DNA of 64,000 bases from Durusdinium trenchii (Eukaryota; Sar; Dinophyceae; Suessiales; Symbiodiniaceae): positions 163,800 to 227,799 of the forward strand of contig CAXAMN010022851.1 of assembly GCA_963970005.1 (NCBI GenBank), given 5' to 3'. Positions 54,070 to 64,000 of the stretch are shown piece by piece (the stretch's first letter is position 1; every line of letters begins with the position of its first letter). The translations under genes were made by a program, and so were the position numbers. The notes beneath the pieces are model-generated. The model was given only the letters and a program-made list of their open reading frames with translations. It was not told the DNA's origin and did no database searches.

Positions 54070-56606
54070 ATGGACACCGGAACAGGCACTGCCTCCGGTG
54101 CGGACTTTCGCATCTTCTCGGACCGCTCGGCCTCGGACCTCGAAGCATTCGAATGGAACTCCACCATGGATCTGCTGGCCTGTCTCACGGCTGCCCCCGA
54201 CTCGACAATGAGTATCTACCGCTTGCTGTCCGAAGACCAGAGTCCAAAGCTGCTGTCAGAGAAAATCACAGGTGTTGGAACAACATTAGCTTGGTCACCA
54301 TGTGGTCGGCGATTGGTGGTTGGCGACCGCCTGGGAGGCATCACCATGTTCGATGGAGAAACAGGCTCTGTTCTGCATTCTCGACGGTCACACTCAGCCC
54401 CAGTGGCGGCTTTTTGTTGGATGGACGGGAAATACATGGTGGAAGAACCAGCATGGTCCAGAATGCTGCCACCCCTTCTGACGGTCCCCAGCGCTCCTAG
54501 CAACATGTATGCCGAGACGCAGTCGAGGGATGAGGAATGGACTTCGAACTTTACGATCTTGGCATCGATCGATGAAGCTGGTCAATTGATCCTGGCGGCC
54601 GGTGGCACCTTTCCACTTCAGGCAACGGATCTCAATGAAGAAGAGACATTTCAGCACCTGAGATCGAGAGGTCCAATGGCCATTGAATTGTCAACTGACC
54701 TCCGTTGCCTCGCGGTTCTGCTCGGTCCCGGCGGAAAATCCATCCGAAGTCCGGAGAATCCTCACGTGAGGACACCTTTGCCGCAGACGCCCAATCAAGG
54801 CAACTCACCACAAGGTTGGAGTGCTAGTGGACGTAGTTTGGCAGTTGCGGTGCTGGATGTGAGGAAATTTGCCATGCGCCGGAAGGAGTTGGCTCAATGT
54901 TCTTCTATGGTGGAACGATTTTGCGCAGTCGCAAGCTACACTCAACAGGCTGTGGACACCTTAGCAACAGTTTGGAAAAGTGCAGCGAGTGGCTTCATCA
55001 ACAAGATCAGGGCAATGACCGACTGCATTCAGGCGTATGCTGGAGCAGGATCTTGCACCATCAGCAGCAGAGACTCAGTGCAATCAGAGCTGCTCTTCAC
55101 GCTTTGCACCGGCAACCCCTCTGATGCCATGCACGCCTTTTTGACCAGACAAACAACACCGCAGCAGCTCTCGAGAATTGAAAAGACCCTGATGCAAGCC
55201 TTGGACTATGTGAATTTGGTCACCTGCTCCCGGTTGCAAGTGGCAGTGCAACACCTCTTGGCCATTCTGCAGGAGCTGAAGGCTTATGCCAATTGGATTC
55301 GGTTTTCCTCCATAGGTTTGGATCTGGGGTTGTTAGAAGAGCTGGAGCTGCGGGTCATGAAGTTTTCAGGCCTCACAGAACAATTGCTGATCGATTCCTC
55401 TCATGCACGGCGATTTGCTCGGACCCTTTTTCACTTGCTTTTGTACCAGGCACAGAAACTCACAGAAGGAAATGAGGCAACAGGAACACCATCGTCTCGC
55501 GTAGACACCGCCAGCTGTTCTGCACCGAATCCGAGTGATGTTGAGGGCTTCCTGGCACGCCAGCAATCCTTGGAGCTGCATGAGGTAACAATGCGGATCG
55601 GGAATCGAACCAAGTCCTCACCCCCCCCCGCGGTGGCGGGCTCAAGTGGAGAGGGCCTCGAGGACCCAGAGGCCTCTTTGGCATCGCAAGTGGCAGAGCT
55701 GGTGGCGCTGTCCGGGGGCCTTGGCCAAAGAATATGCCAGGCCATGGCGCGCCAGAGCGCTCCACTGCTGTGCGAGTCCTTGGCAGCACCGCCACCCTGG
55801 TGCTGTGTCTCCTCTCCAGAGCTGAGAGCTGTGGCGAGTGCGGATGCCGCCTCGTGGGTGCCAAGCCCGCGTGGATTAGGACGACCAATCATTCACATGG
55901 TATGGGAGGACCTTTCGACTGACAAGGGACATGGAGTGAAGGAAACCTTGCCAGAACAGCTTCTCCTGCTTTGGTGTGGTGGAGACCCTCCAGAAGCACA
56001 TGGGCTGGGTAGCTTCAGTTGCTTGCACCTTGCTCGAATCCACCTTCCCATCGGCAGATTTGGAAACTCCATACAGCCAACGCTACAGCTCGCGAAATTG
56101 AAGGCGAATTCGATTCTTGGCAAAGCTAACCGATGTATATAAGTCGTTCTTTTTCCCTGTTGGTTTTACCCTTGCAGCCTTACAAATTACAAAATCTAGA
56201 ATTTTGCATTTCGTTTCTAGGGCTGGATGGCCAAGTCAGGATTGGAACCGGGCATTTCACGCTTTGTCGCAGCTATGATGCATCACATGTTGCTGTGCTG
56301 ATCCTAGACGAGACCGAGCCTCAGCCAAGTGCAGCAGTTTGCCTGGTGGATATCACTGACATCGAGTTTCGTTCACCTGGCACAAGCGAGAACGGCCTGG
56401 TGCCTCCGGTGCCTCTCACTGACATCGGTGAGCTTCCCCCGGAAGCGGTGCGACGAAGCGCCCCGTTGCCAGAGAGCTACTTGTGGGCTTCAGCGATGCG
56501 AGTGATGAGTCAGCGAGGCGTTTGTTCCATTTACTCCTGGAGAGCTCGACGTCTACTGACTTTGGACATGGAAGCCGGTGACGACGAGATGGAAGATGCC
56601 GACTGA
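54070..56606 (+). CDS. APC4: Anaphase-promoting complex subunit 4 (APC4)
   Basis: A scaffold subunit of the anaphase-promoting complex/cyclosome, the nuclear ubiquitin ligase that degrades securin and cyclins. Exon 1, 54070 to about 56110, is unusually long for this window. From MDTGTGTASGADFRIFSDRS it gives a WD40-type N-terminus: EWNSTMDLLACLTAAPDSTM, then TTLAWSPCGRRLVVGDRLGG and GSVLHSRRSHSAPVAAFCWM, the APC4_WD40 pattern. A helical APC4 long domain begins around residue 280 (FCAVASYTQQAVDTLATVWK). Exon 2, after TTTCTAG, runs from 56221 to 56606 (DGQVRIGTGHFTLCRSYDAS) and ends in an acidic tail (EAGDDEMEDAD). The total of about 815 residues is close to the usual length of about 800. I chose ATG 54070; an upstream in-frame ATG at 54028 would add 14 residues before the conserved start. 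The donor near 56105-56130 is not clearly GT. The two exons are in different frames, so an intron is required. Confidence 0.85.
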
Positions 56607-56944
56607 AGAGATGCTGACTGATTTGTGTTCACAGCGGGAAAGACCCGGGGTGGCCGTCTGGGTGGAGAATCCAGGAGAAGCGTAGGAGAACCCTGAAACT
56701 CCCTGCGGGGCGCGTGCGTTCGCGCCCTTTTCTTCCTCCGTTTCGGCGTTTTGGAACCCAAGATGTGGTGAGGGGAGATCCACATCCCAAGCCGAAGGTT
56801 TGTTCATGTTTGTTATCACAGATGTCTCCAAGAAGCTCAATGTCTGCACACCTGGAGAAGGTGACACATGGCCCTAGAGTGTTTGTAGAGGCCCTCCCTC
56901 GTGGGCGGTGAACGGGTGAACAGGGTGAACTCGGAACTTCCTTT

Positions 56945-57056
56945 GTAGCACTTGTTCCTAGTAGCTTCTTGTTACTACTAGTAAGGCACTTGTTACTACT
57001 AGCGAGGCACTTGTTACTACTAGCGTGGCACTTGTTACTAGTAGCTTCCTAGTTCC
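56945..57056. repeat. Minisatellite of the CTACTAGGAACAAG family, inverted orientation
   Basis: CACTTGTTACTACTAGCGAGG-type units repeat five times and are more regular than at the other loci. It lies about 340 bp after the APC4 stop. Confidence 0.9.
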
Positions 57057-57955
57057 CGAAGATCAAGGCACCTTTGATCGCTCTATTGGGCACACGGCAC
57101 ACGGCTTCTTTCAAAAGATCGAGCATGATAAAGTCATGGACCACGTTGCTCGGAAACTGAGTTATACTATGTTATACTCATTTATACCCAATTTTGTTGA
57201 ATCAATTTCTGTTAAATGATATGATACGTTTGCATTGCTTCATTGGTCATGGAATTCTTGTGCCATTGACGTTGTGTGATTGTGGCCGTGGTGGTGCTTT
57301 TTGCTGAAACCCTTCGCTGCACACCCCAAACCCTTCGCTTCACACCCCACCTGAGGCTGGCCTCGGAGTGCCGGATTCTCCTCAGGCTTCAACGGGGCGC
57401 GAGACGTGCGTCGCGTGCGTCGCGTGAGGGTGGGGCGACGACCCGTGCAATTTTTCCGATGTGGTGATGGTTGATTGCAGGATTGCAGTATCCAATCATG
57501 TGAGGAACATTGCTTAAGATAATTAAGGTCGCGCTGAGCAATAATCGATCTAAAGCCTCAGAGAAAAAGGCCACTGAAGACAGTTCGTTGCTGTTGCTTG
57601 GGTACGGTTAAGAACAGGATACGTGTCCTGTGTGAAAATGAAAGATCCCTGTGCCGACCTACAAGGGCTTTTGGCGGTTGATTATACATTTCATCGTGCC
57701 TCTATGATCCTTCATACGCTGCAATTACACACACTTCCACAATACATACAGCCAGCAGTAGTACACACAGTATATGTTATATCAGAAGTCATTGCTTATA
57801 TGATCTATGACTTGAGTGACTTCTTGACGTCTATATTGGCACGCATTTTTAATTCGTGTTGAACAGATGGATTGAAGAAAGCACTACCGGGCCCCCAAAG
57901 CAAAGAACCGATGTAAGGCTTTGGACTGTGGAGCACGGGGGGAGAGGGGCAGGGG

Positions 57956-58006
57956 GAGAGAGAGAGAGAGAGAGAGAGTGGGGGGGAGAGAGAGGGGGAG
58001 AGAGTA
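57956..58006. repeat. (AG)n and G-rich microsatellite
   Basis: About eleven AG units followed by GGGGGGAGAGAGAGGGGGAG. Confidence 0.85.
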
Positions 58007-58095
58007 GGAGAATATAGAACATTCAGATTTTCCACAAGTACTGCAGGCTTGGTGAGATCCCTTTCCATAGCTGACACTGGCGACGGACTTGGCAG

Positions 58096-58410
58096 GTGAG
58101 GCAATCAAGCAAAGGCTCCAGTTCGCGCGGCTCTCCAGAGCCGTCGGTGGGGTGGCTCAGAGGCTGAAGTTGGTCCAACGGAGAAAAGCCCCCATAATGA
58201 CTCCATGGATTTCCTTTGGCATCCATGGAGTCATGGTTTCTCTTTGGTTCAAGATGTTTCCTTTGGTTTCTCTTTGGAGTCATGGTTTCATGATTTGAGG
58301 ATTTCTCAGAAGTCGCGCCACGAGTAAACACCCTCACCTCCTAGCCCTTCGGAGCACAATGCAGAGGCTGGTCGGTTACCTGGAGCACCTCGTGTGGGGA
58401 GTCCAAGTGG
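58096..58410 (+). CDS. Exon pair weakly like gamma-tubulin complex (GCP/Spc97-Spc98) proteins
   Basis: Exon 58096 to about 58182, after TTGGCAG, gives EAIKQRLQFARLSRAVGGVA then QRLKLVQRR. Exon 58345 to about 58402, after CCTAG, gives LRSTMQRLVGYLEHLVWGVQ. In GCP proteins a 'Y..LFR.L...K.VE..L' helix is followed by 'LR..M..FV.N...Y....V...W', and these two exons match that order and spacing loosely. Neighbouring GCP blocks were not found. If right, this would be part of a microtubule-nucleation protein; if not, simply an unknown helical gene downstream of APC4. Confidence 0.3.
58197..58234. repeat. Perfect 14-bp hairpin ATGACTCCATGGAT
   Basis: Arms at 58197-58210 and 58221-58234 are perfect reverse complements around a 10-base loop. 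TTTCTCTTTGG words repeat just after it. It sits directly downstream of the exon ending near 58182. Confidence 0.85.
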
Positions 58411-59193
58411 TTAGAGAGAGGCATGGCGATGACCACTCAGCAGCTCCTCGATCCCAAAGTTGCCGGCACGTTCCCAGGAAGTTCGAGGTGACTTCAGAGG
58501 TTGAAACAGTTTGGCTGGATGTCCTTGGATAGGTCTGGAGAGGTCTTTAGTCACATATTCCCCGGGTGAGCTACAAGGGAGGAGCCTGACCACGGATCCT
58601 CTTAAGATTTTCTAAGGTTCCTCCTAGGGGTTACAGATCCTTTCGGCACAGGCGAAATCCTTTCAAGTTAACAGATCCTCTACGAATTCCTTTCGATTGC
58701 GCCTCTCTCAGCTCGAAGTTCCCGCAGAAATACCTGTCGATTTGCGGAAACTTCCTGGTGCGTAGGCACTACAGAGATCTCCTGGAGAACTCCCTAGGCC
58801 ACCTTTTGTTTGAGGGTGATTTAATTTGCTATGAGGAGTGAATATTAATGAACTATCGAGAATATCACGTCCTGATCCCTCCTGGGAAATAACTGTTCCC
58901 AGTTCCTTAAAGCAAATCCAAGATTTTGGAGACCATTTTGTCCTCGTGCGTTTTCCTGATAAAGGTCGCAGGACATGCATGGACACCCACTCTCCCAGAC
59001 ATCACCTTACCGAGACCTTTGGGCCTTTCCCCACCACCTCCGAACGACCGGTTGGAGCCTCAGGCGTTGCACGACTGCGATGGAAGAGTTTACGTGTTCT
59101 TTTGTTTTGCACATTTCTCCACAGCGTTTAAGTGGTTCGTCTATAGATTCTATAGATGTGAGTCTCCAGATCGGCAACGGCTTTGTGGCTAGT

Positions 59194-59203
59194 NNNNNNN
59201 NNN
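59194..59203. other. Assembly gap of 10 N
   Basis: Ten N bases precede an AT-rich stretch; the true size is unknown. Confidence 0.98.
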
Positions 59204-59314
59204 TATATACCAAGGAATATATATAAATAGGAACGGTTTGAACATGTTTGTACATGTTTAAACATTTATAACCGTTTTCATCTTCATCCTCTGGGCATTA
59301 ATAATGGGCCGGTC

Positions 59315-59520
59315 TTGGCAGCCACATGGTGTCCTGGTGGTTTGGACGCCTGCCGGCCCAACGCCCCCAAGGCGGCAGGCCTCTATGGCGTGCCCACCGA
59401 GGGTCCGACGGCGGCGGATCATCTGAACGTCTTCGGCGCGGCGGCCACCACCGCGCCCACCGCGGCGTCCTCGGAACACACAAAGATCCCCAAAGACCTC
59501 CTGCGCGTGCAGTTTATAAC
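59315..59520 (+). CDS. Exon with VPTEGPTAADHLNVFG motif (unknown)
   Basis: The plus frame through this GC-rich block encodes NAPKAAGLYGVPTEGPTAAD followed by HLNVFGAAATTAPTAAS and IPKDLLRVQ. The same peptide returns about 920 bp downstream with mostly silent differences, which argues that this frame is translated. Exon limits are uncertain. No family was recognised. Confidence 0.5.
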
Positions 59521-60264
59521 TTAATATAACTTGACTGTTTAATCTGTTTAACTCATAGTTTGTGTGGAATTTGTGTGGTTGCAGGAGTTTGTTATGCTTC
59601 CCAGGGGTCGTGTTGCATTGTGGGGATAGTTTTTGTGGGGAACTTATCAGGCTAGCCTGAAGCTGTTCAAGATGACGTACTGACTTTGTGATGTTTTTGC
59701 CGAGGCAGTCCCAGACGGCAGCCCGAGTCGTGTGTGGAACTCACACGTGGATGGTCCTGCACTTTTTGCACTGCTACTGTATTAGCGTGCAGGGCGTTGA
59801 AACAAGATTCCGTCCAGAATCGATTGTTTGATACGTCGATTTGGCATAATCATATGTTCTGTTCAAATTCTGTACTTTGTTACCTCTGCCTCAAATTACT
59901 TATGCACAGGTGTTTCTTTTTTGCATTGATGAACAGATCTCCCCAAAACTGCGTGGTGATACCTGCCCATCCGCCTGAACCGAATGAGAATCCAACCAAA
60001 AATAGACTAATCTCCCACTGAGCGATGTTGACCACACCTCGCTACGTACTGAGGGATGCTGTAGCTTCTTTATGCTGCTCAAACACGAGGAAGGTGGGAC
60101 GTAATGGAATAGGACTGAACAGGGGTTGAAGAAATGCTTCCTGCTACAAGCGGTTGGTTTCTAAGCCCCACCACTTTTCATCGTTTTTCATTTTCCAAGC
60201 AGCCAGGTGGTGAGCAGGTTCAACTTGATTCAATAGGGCATGTCATGTTGCATAAGGCTGGAAG

Positions 60265-60375
60265 CCTGGCCTACTGGGTCGTACTGTGTCTGGTCGCCGA
60301 GGCCAGCTTTGTGCCCACTGAAGGGCCCACAGCGGCCGACCATTTCAACATTTACGGCGGCGTCGGTGGCAGAGA
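60265..60375 (+). CDS. Exon with VPTEGPTAADHFNIYGG motif, duplicate of the previous exon
   Basis: The frame gives VAEASFVPTEGPTAADHFNI then YGGVGG. Compared with 59390-59437, most codons in the shared part differ only at third positions. The pair may be two repeat-encoding exons of one gene or alternative exons. Confidence 0.5.
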
Positions 60376-60429
60376 GGTGGGGTATGGTGGGGTCGACTGG
60401 AGTCGGGGAAGGTGGTGGGAATGTGTTTT

Positions 60430-60561
60430 TGGCTACTAAGAGCAAGGACGCTACTAGGAGCAAAGGGCATCGCTACTAGGAGCAAGGACGCTACTAGGGG
60501 CTCCTGGCCTTACTACTAGGAGCAAGGACACCACTAATTTACTAGCTATTTGCTACTAGTT
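60430..60561. repeat. Minisatellite of the CTACTAGGAACAAG family
   Basis: Six units of GCTACTAGGAGCAAGGA and related words, in the same orientation as 23050 and 37738. The first unit overlaps the 3' end of the open frame that follows the previous exon. Confidence 0.85.
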
Positions 60562-61785
60562 GTACTCTTTGGATCTATTTAGTTATACGATGTTAAAGGG
60601 ATCAAGGATGAATGCACCTCCCATATATCAAAACAAGAGGAACCTGTGCATTGCAAGTTTGCAATGGCTTGAAAACCATGCAGTTACGCTCGTTCTATAG
60701 CACTGCTTGTTTGAGGTTTCTTGTGGGGTGGTTTGGGGGCGGAGGGGTGGGGCAGGGTTTAAGCTTTTTGATGTTTTCTCTCCTTGCAGTCTGCAGTGGC
60801 TTTCAGTTTTTGTTGGCTCAAGTCAGTGTTATGCGTCGCTATTGTTTTTCTCTGCTTTTGTTTCCCTCGCTAATTTTACATTTTTTTGGTTGTCACGCCG
60901 TGATCGATTCTTTCGTTTTTCTTTTCCCTTGTTGAACCATTCAGTCGTTGACTGTTGATATCTAGAATCTGGACTCCTTTGATAGTCGGTGTGTCAACTT
61001 GCGTGAAAGATCCTATAGCTTCTTGGGTCCTTCACATTTGTTTGGATCATGTTCCTGCGTTCGGCAGTTCGGCATTTAAACACCATGGAATTGCCCACAT
61101 TCAAAGCACTTTCCATTCACAAAAGGAACCAAATTAGTTACAGCGGGGGATGTTTGTGTTCATTGCCACTCACCAGATTTGTTTGCTCTGAGATGTTTTG
61201 GCACACCCAAGGCACCGGATGCAGGCAGACAATTTGTTTATATGCTTACCACTGCCCGACTGTTTTTCAGCAACTAATTCGGCAACAACACATCGTCATT
61301 GCAAGTAAATAGAGAAGCGTCCAAATAAACACCCTGAAACCAGAAGAAACAGAAGCGTGCCCCGCGGCAATTCCCAGCGTGCCCCTTCCATGTGTCGTTT
61401 GGTTTCTCCTTTGGATGCCGCGGCCTCGCTGTTCGGACTGGGAACCACACCCGGATAATCACACCATTAGGCGCTTGGGGTATTTGCATGCCTGGCAGGT
61501 GCCCAGCCCCGCTGCGCATGTAGCATGTCTGAAGAAGGCATCCAAAGGAGTCTAGGGAGGGGCTTGGTGGATGTGCATGTGCGCAGGGTAGTTTGATGAA
61601 GTCATTGTAAGGTCTTTTTGATTGTATTTGATTAGCTATTTTACTATATTTATGTGTATTTTGACAGGCTGGTGGCAAATCATATTTGTTTATCTACAAG
61701 CAGGGCGTGTTCTACCTTCACCTACTTTGCACGTGAGTGAGTCTGGACGTGTTGGGTGTTGGCTGTTGACTTTTGACACACATAT

Positions 61786-61806
61786 AATATATATATATAT
61801 ATATAT
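61786..61806. repeat. (AT)n microsatellite
   Basis: About ten AT units. Confidence 0.85.
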
Positions 61807-62463
61807 CAGCGAGCTATTCACCCCATGATCAACCCTTGCTCACCCATGGACCGGACCAGTCCCGTCTTGACTGAGGCTTTCCTCTCCGAGCCCCCGCTCC
61901 ACGGCGCCGCCGTGGGAGCCGTGCCGTCTCCAGGGCCGTGCCGCAGCGTCCCTCGGGGCGGCAGGTCGCGTCGGTCTGTCGCGTCTCGCGTCTCGGGGGG
62001 AAGGCTCCAAAAACCCATCGGGAGATGAACCCCAAGGCATATGGAGAACCCCAAGGCATATGCCCACCAACTTATGTGCAGTAAGGGGCGGGGATTTTCT
62101 TCTGATCCACCCGGACCTTTTGTCAAACAGGTTTGGTGTGACACTGGAGCACTACAGTTCTCAGTTGGTTTGATGATATAGAGTGATACAGGAGCTTGCT
62201 GCGAGAAATGATGACGAGTATGTCAAGAAACGTCCCATACCAGCTGACTAGCAACACCTGTCTATTCGGGGTCAAGGAGTCAAGGACACACACTTCAGAT
62301 GGAGCTCGGTAGGAGAGCACGGTGAATATATAGAGTGAGTGAAGTTATCTCCATCCGATACAGGGATCAATATGGCTTACATCATCAGAACCTGGAACAA
62401 AGGAACATCTGATCAGCTCCGGCGTCACCACCAATTGCAAGTGTTTGATGAATTGCCCCCTAG

Positions 62464-62569
62464 AGACAGACAGACGGATAGACAGACCGACAGACAGACA
62501 GACCGACAGACCGACGGACAGACAGACGGACAGACAGACCGACGGACAGACAGACAGACAGACAGACAC
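62464..62569. repeat. (GACA)n / (GACG) tetranucleotide microsatellite
   Basis: About 26 units of GACA with GACG and GACC variants. Frames through it give RQTD repeats and are probably not coding. Confidence 0.95.
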
Positions 62570-63286
62570 ACCAGCCCGGCGGGCCACAAGTGCGACCGTC
62601 CAAGGCCTCGGATTCGCGCTTGGGCCAGCGACAAGTCTCAGAGGTGCCGAGACGTCGAGGGACGATGGGGGGAAGAAGCAGACGGGCGAGACTGGTGGAC
62701 TTGGTGTGATTTCCGGCCGCATGACCTTAGAGACTGGGGAAGACTCAGTGGAGATGTGGAGATCTTCAAGGGAAATCGGCAAAGTAGGAAACCGCTCCCT
62801 TGCAGGCTTCCCTCTAGATAGTTGCCAGCCAAGGGTGCTTATTCATGTGGCAATGAAGCCTAGGGCTCGGCCAGCAGGCTGTGACTTTTAGGCCAAAGAG
62901 ATCGTGTCCAGAGGGTGCTGATGCACCACTAGCAGGTGAAACAAGCTGGCTTTGACGTTTAATGTGGGCCATTCTATGTTAGCAAATTCTGGACTTGCTT
63001 ATATAAACACATAATTGAGCAGCATGATGTGCAGGCAGCAACCCCGCAATAACATTTGAGTACAATGCTCAGATTTGTTTTTGCAAGATCCAGGTTAAGA
63101 CCTTTATATATCGTTCAATTTGTTGTTTGACAACAGGCTGGCTTGGGTTTGGATCTTTTGCCCTTGTCCGCATCATTGTTTCCGTGTCTTGAGGCTGGAC
63201 TACCGCGCGCCGCTGGGGCACCCAGCATCGACGATCAGAGCGGAAAGTTGTGATCCGTTGGGGTTCTCATTCAATTGAAGCCTGCT

Positions 63287-63299
63287 CCCCCCCAAAAAA
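63287..63299 (+). repeat. C7A6 homopolymer pair
   Basis: Fifth C-then-A tract in the window, in the same orientation as that at the retroelement end. Confidence 0.75.
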
Positions 63300-64000
63300 C
63301 TTTTCACATAGCATCAAAGCGCAACCTTATGAGAGATGTATGCGGGATGTATGCATGTCTTTTGTCAAAGACGCTCGCAACTGATGCGGAAGAAGGTCTC
63401 ATGGAGTTTCCAATCTCTTCCGCAAGTGAGCCAGGCATGGAAGAGGGTTGATGTCCTGGTTCTGTGTCAAATTTGGCATGAGAGAATCATTTGCCAACGA
63501 TCTGTGACCTGCTATGCAAGTCTTGGCTTGTGAGCCATGTTGGAGATGACATTTATCGTGGTATGAATGGGTACGGGGTTGCAGTCACCCAAGTGTTCGT
63601 ATGTCAATGCCCAATCGAACTGGTTCTCAGTGCACCGAGGTATTTTAATGTCCCAAGGGCTCTGTACGGACGGCGCTCGCTATCAGTTAGCGAGATGACT
63701 AGGGATCATCTCGCACATTCTTTCGCATTCTTTTGGCCGTCTTTCTTGCTGAAAAGGCTTTCAGAGGCTCTTCTCATTTCTTATCAAAGGGCTCACAAGG
63801 CATAGACGGCAGAAGTATGGTTTAGTGATGTTTAGTGATAGCCAGGTCCTACATTCTCAACACCAAGTTGCAGATGTGATGATTAAATCCATTGTTCTGG
63901 AGTTTGTTGGTGATCTCTGATGTGTGTACCGGGCGATTCTAAGGGATCGGACGAGCGGCTGGAGCGAGCAGCGGGGGTGCTCAGTTCGGGTGTGTCAAGG

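Larger units (their letters stand above)
56607..58095. other. Mostly non-coding; repeats and microsatellite
   Basis: Contains the minisatellite at 56945-57056 and the AG microsatellite at 57956-58006. A possible coding block lies at about 57350-57430 (LASECRILLRLQRGARR). Otherwise I see nothing. Confidence 0.4.
60562..64000. other. No confident gene; scattered coding-like blocks
   Basis: A GC-rich block at about 61860-62030 is open in several frames on both strands and cannot be assigned. A plus frame continues from the GACA repeat to about 62819 (WWTWCDFRPHDLRDWGRLSG) and may be an exon. Another possible block is at about 63150-63250 (DLLPLSASLFPCLEAGLP). No recognisable family was found. 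The window ends in sequence without a clear frame. Confidence 0.35.

Noticed and set aside
62339-62821. 160-codon plus frame through the GACA repeat
   Set aside because: The first half is repeat-encoded (RQTD). Only the part after 62570 could be an exon and it is unrecognised.

Overview
The window looks like nuclear DNA of a dinoflagellate, most likely a Symbiodiniaceae (Symbiodinium sensu lato) species. Coding sequence is cut into many short GC-rich exons bounded by cag|G acceptors. Genes lie in long one-direction blocks. There is much transposon-derived sequence, many microsatellites and two assembly gaps (N100 and N10). Several predicted peptides resemble families that I recall as highly multi-copy in Symbiodiniaceae; I could not check this against a database. 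No tRNA, rRNA, CRISPR or bacterial-type operon signal was seen.

Layout. Positions 811 to about 13,060 are all on the minus strand and hold three to four multi-exon genes of apparent mobile-element origin: a transposase-like gene (811-3283), a lysine/glutamate-rich protein gene (3975-6564), and one or two genes carrying an 'ETFAGC' motif block (about 6835-12770). Around 13.1-18.5 kb the direction switches. This divergent zone holds a 5'-truncated, very GC-rich non-LTR retrotransposon remnant (13870-15871), short tandem repeats with a gap, a 43-bp-arm foldback (16919-17090) and a dispersed repeat.

From about 18.9 kb to the end nearly everything I can read as coding is on the plus strand. In order: an unknown small-exon gene (18952-21203); a very long gene or gene set with coiled-coil exons, ankyrin repeats and an RPEL-like exon (21383-40020), interrupted by a DDE transposase gene (24487-25716) that seems to sit in an intron; a RINT1/TIP20-like vesicle-tether gene spread over about a dozen exons (41125-48177); a 1.33-kb element with long terminal inverted repeats (52136-53468); an almost intronless APC4 gene (54070-56606), the best-supported gene here; and dispersed exons further on, including a pair weakly like gamma-tubulin-complex proteins (58096-58410) and two exons sharing the peptide VPTEGPTAADH.

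For cell biology, the two recognisable host genes are APC4 (cell-cycle ubiquitin ligase) and the RINT1-like gene (Golgi-to-ER retrograde tethering). They share a transcription direction but there is no evidence that they act together. Exon limits are read by eye from frame and splice motifs and are approximate throughout. Dinoflagellate introns may also use GC or GA donors, which I did not resolve.
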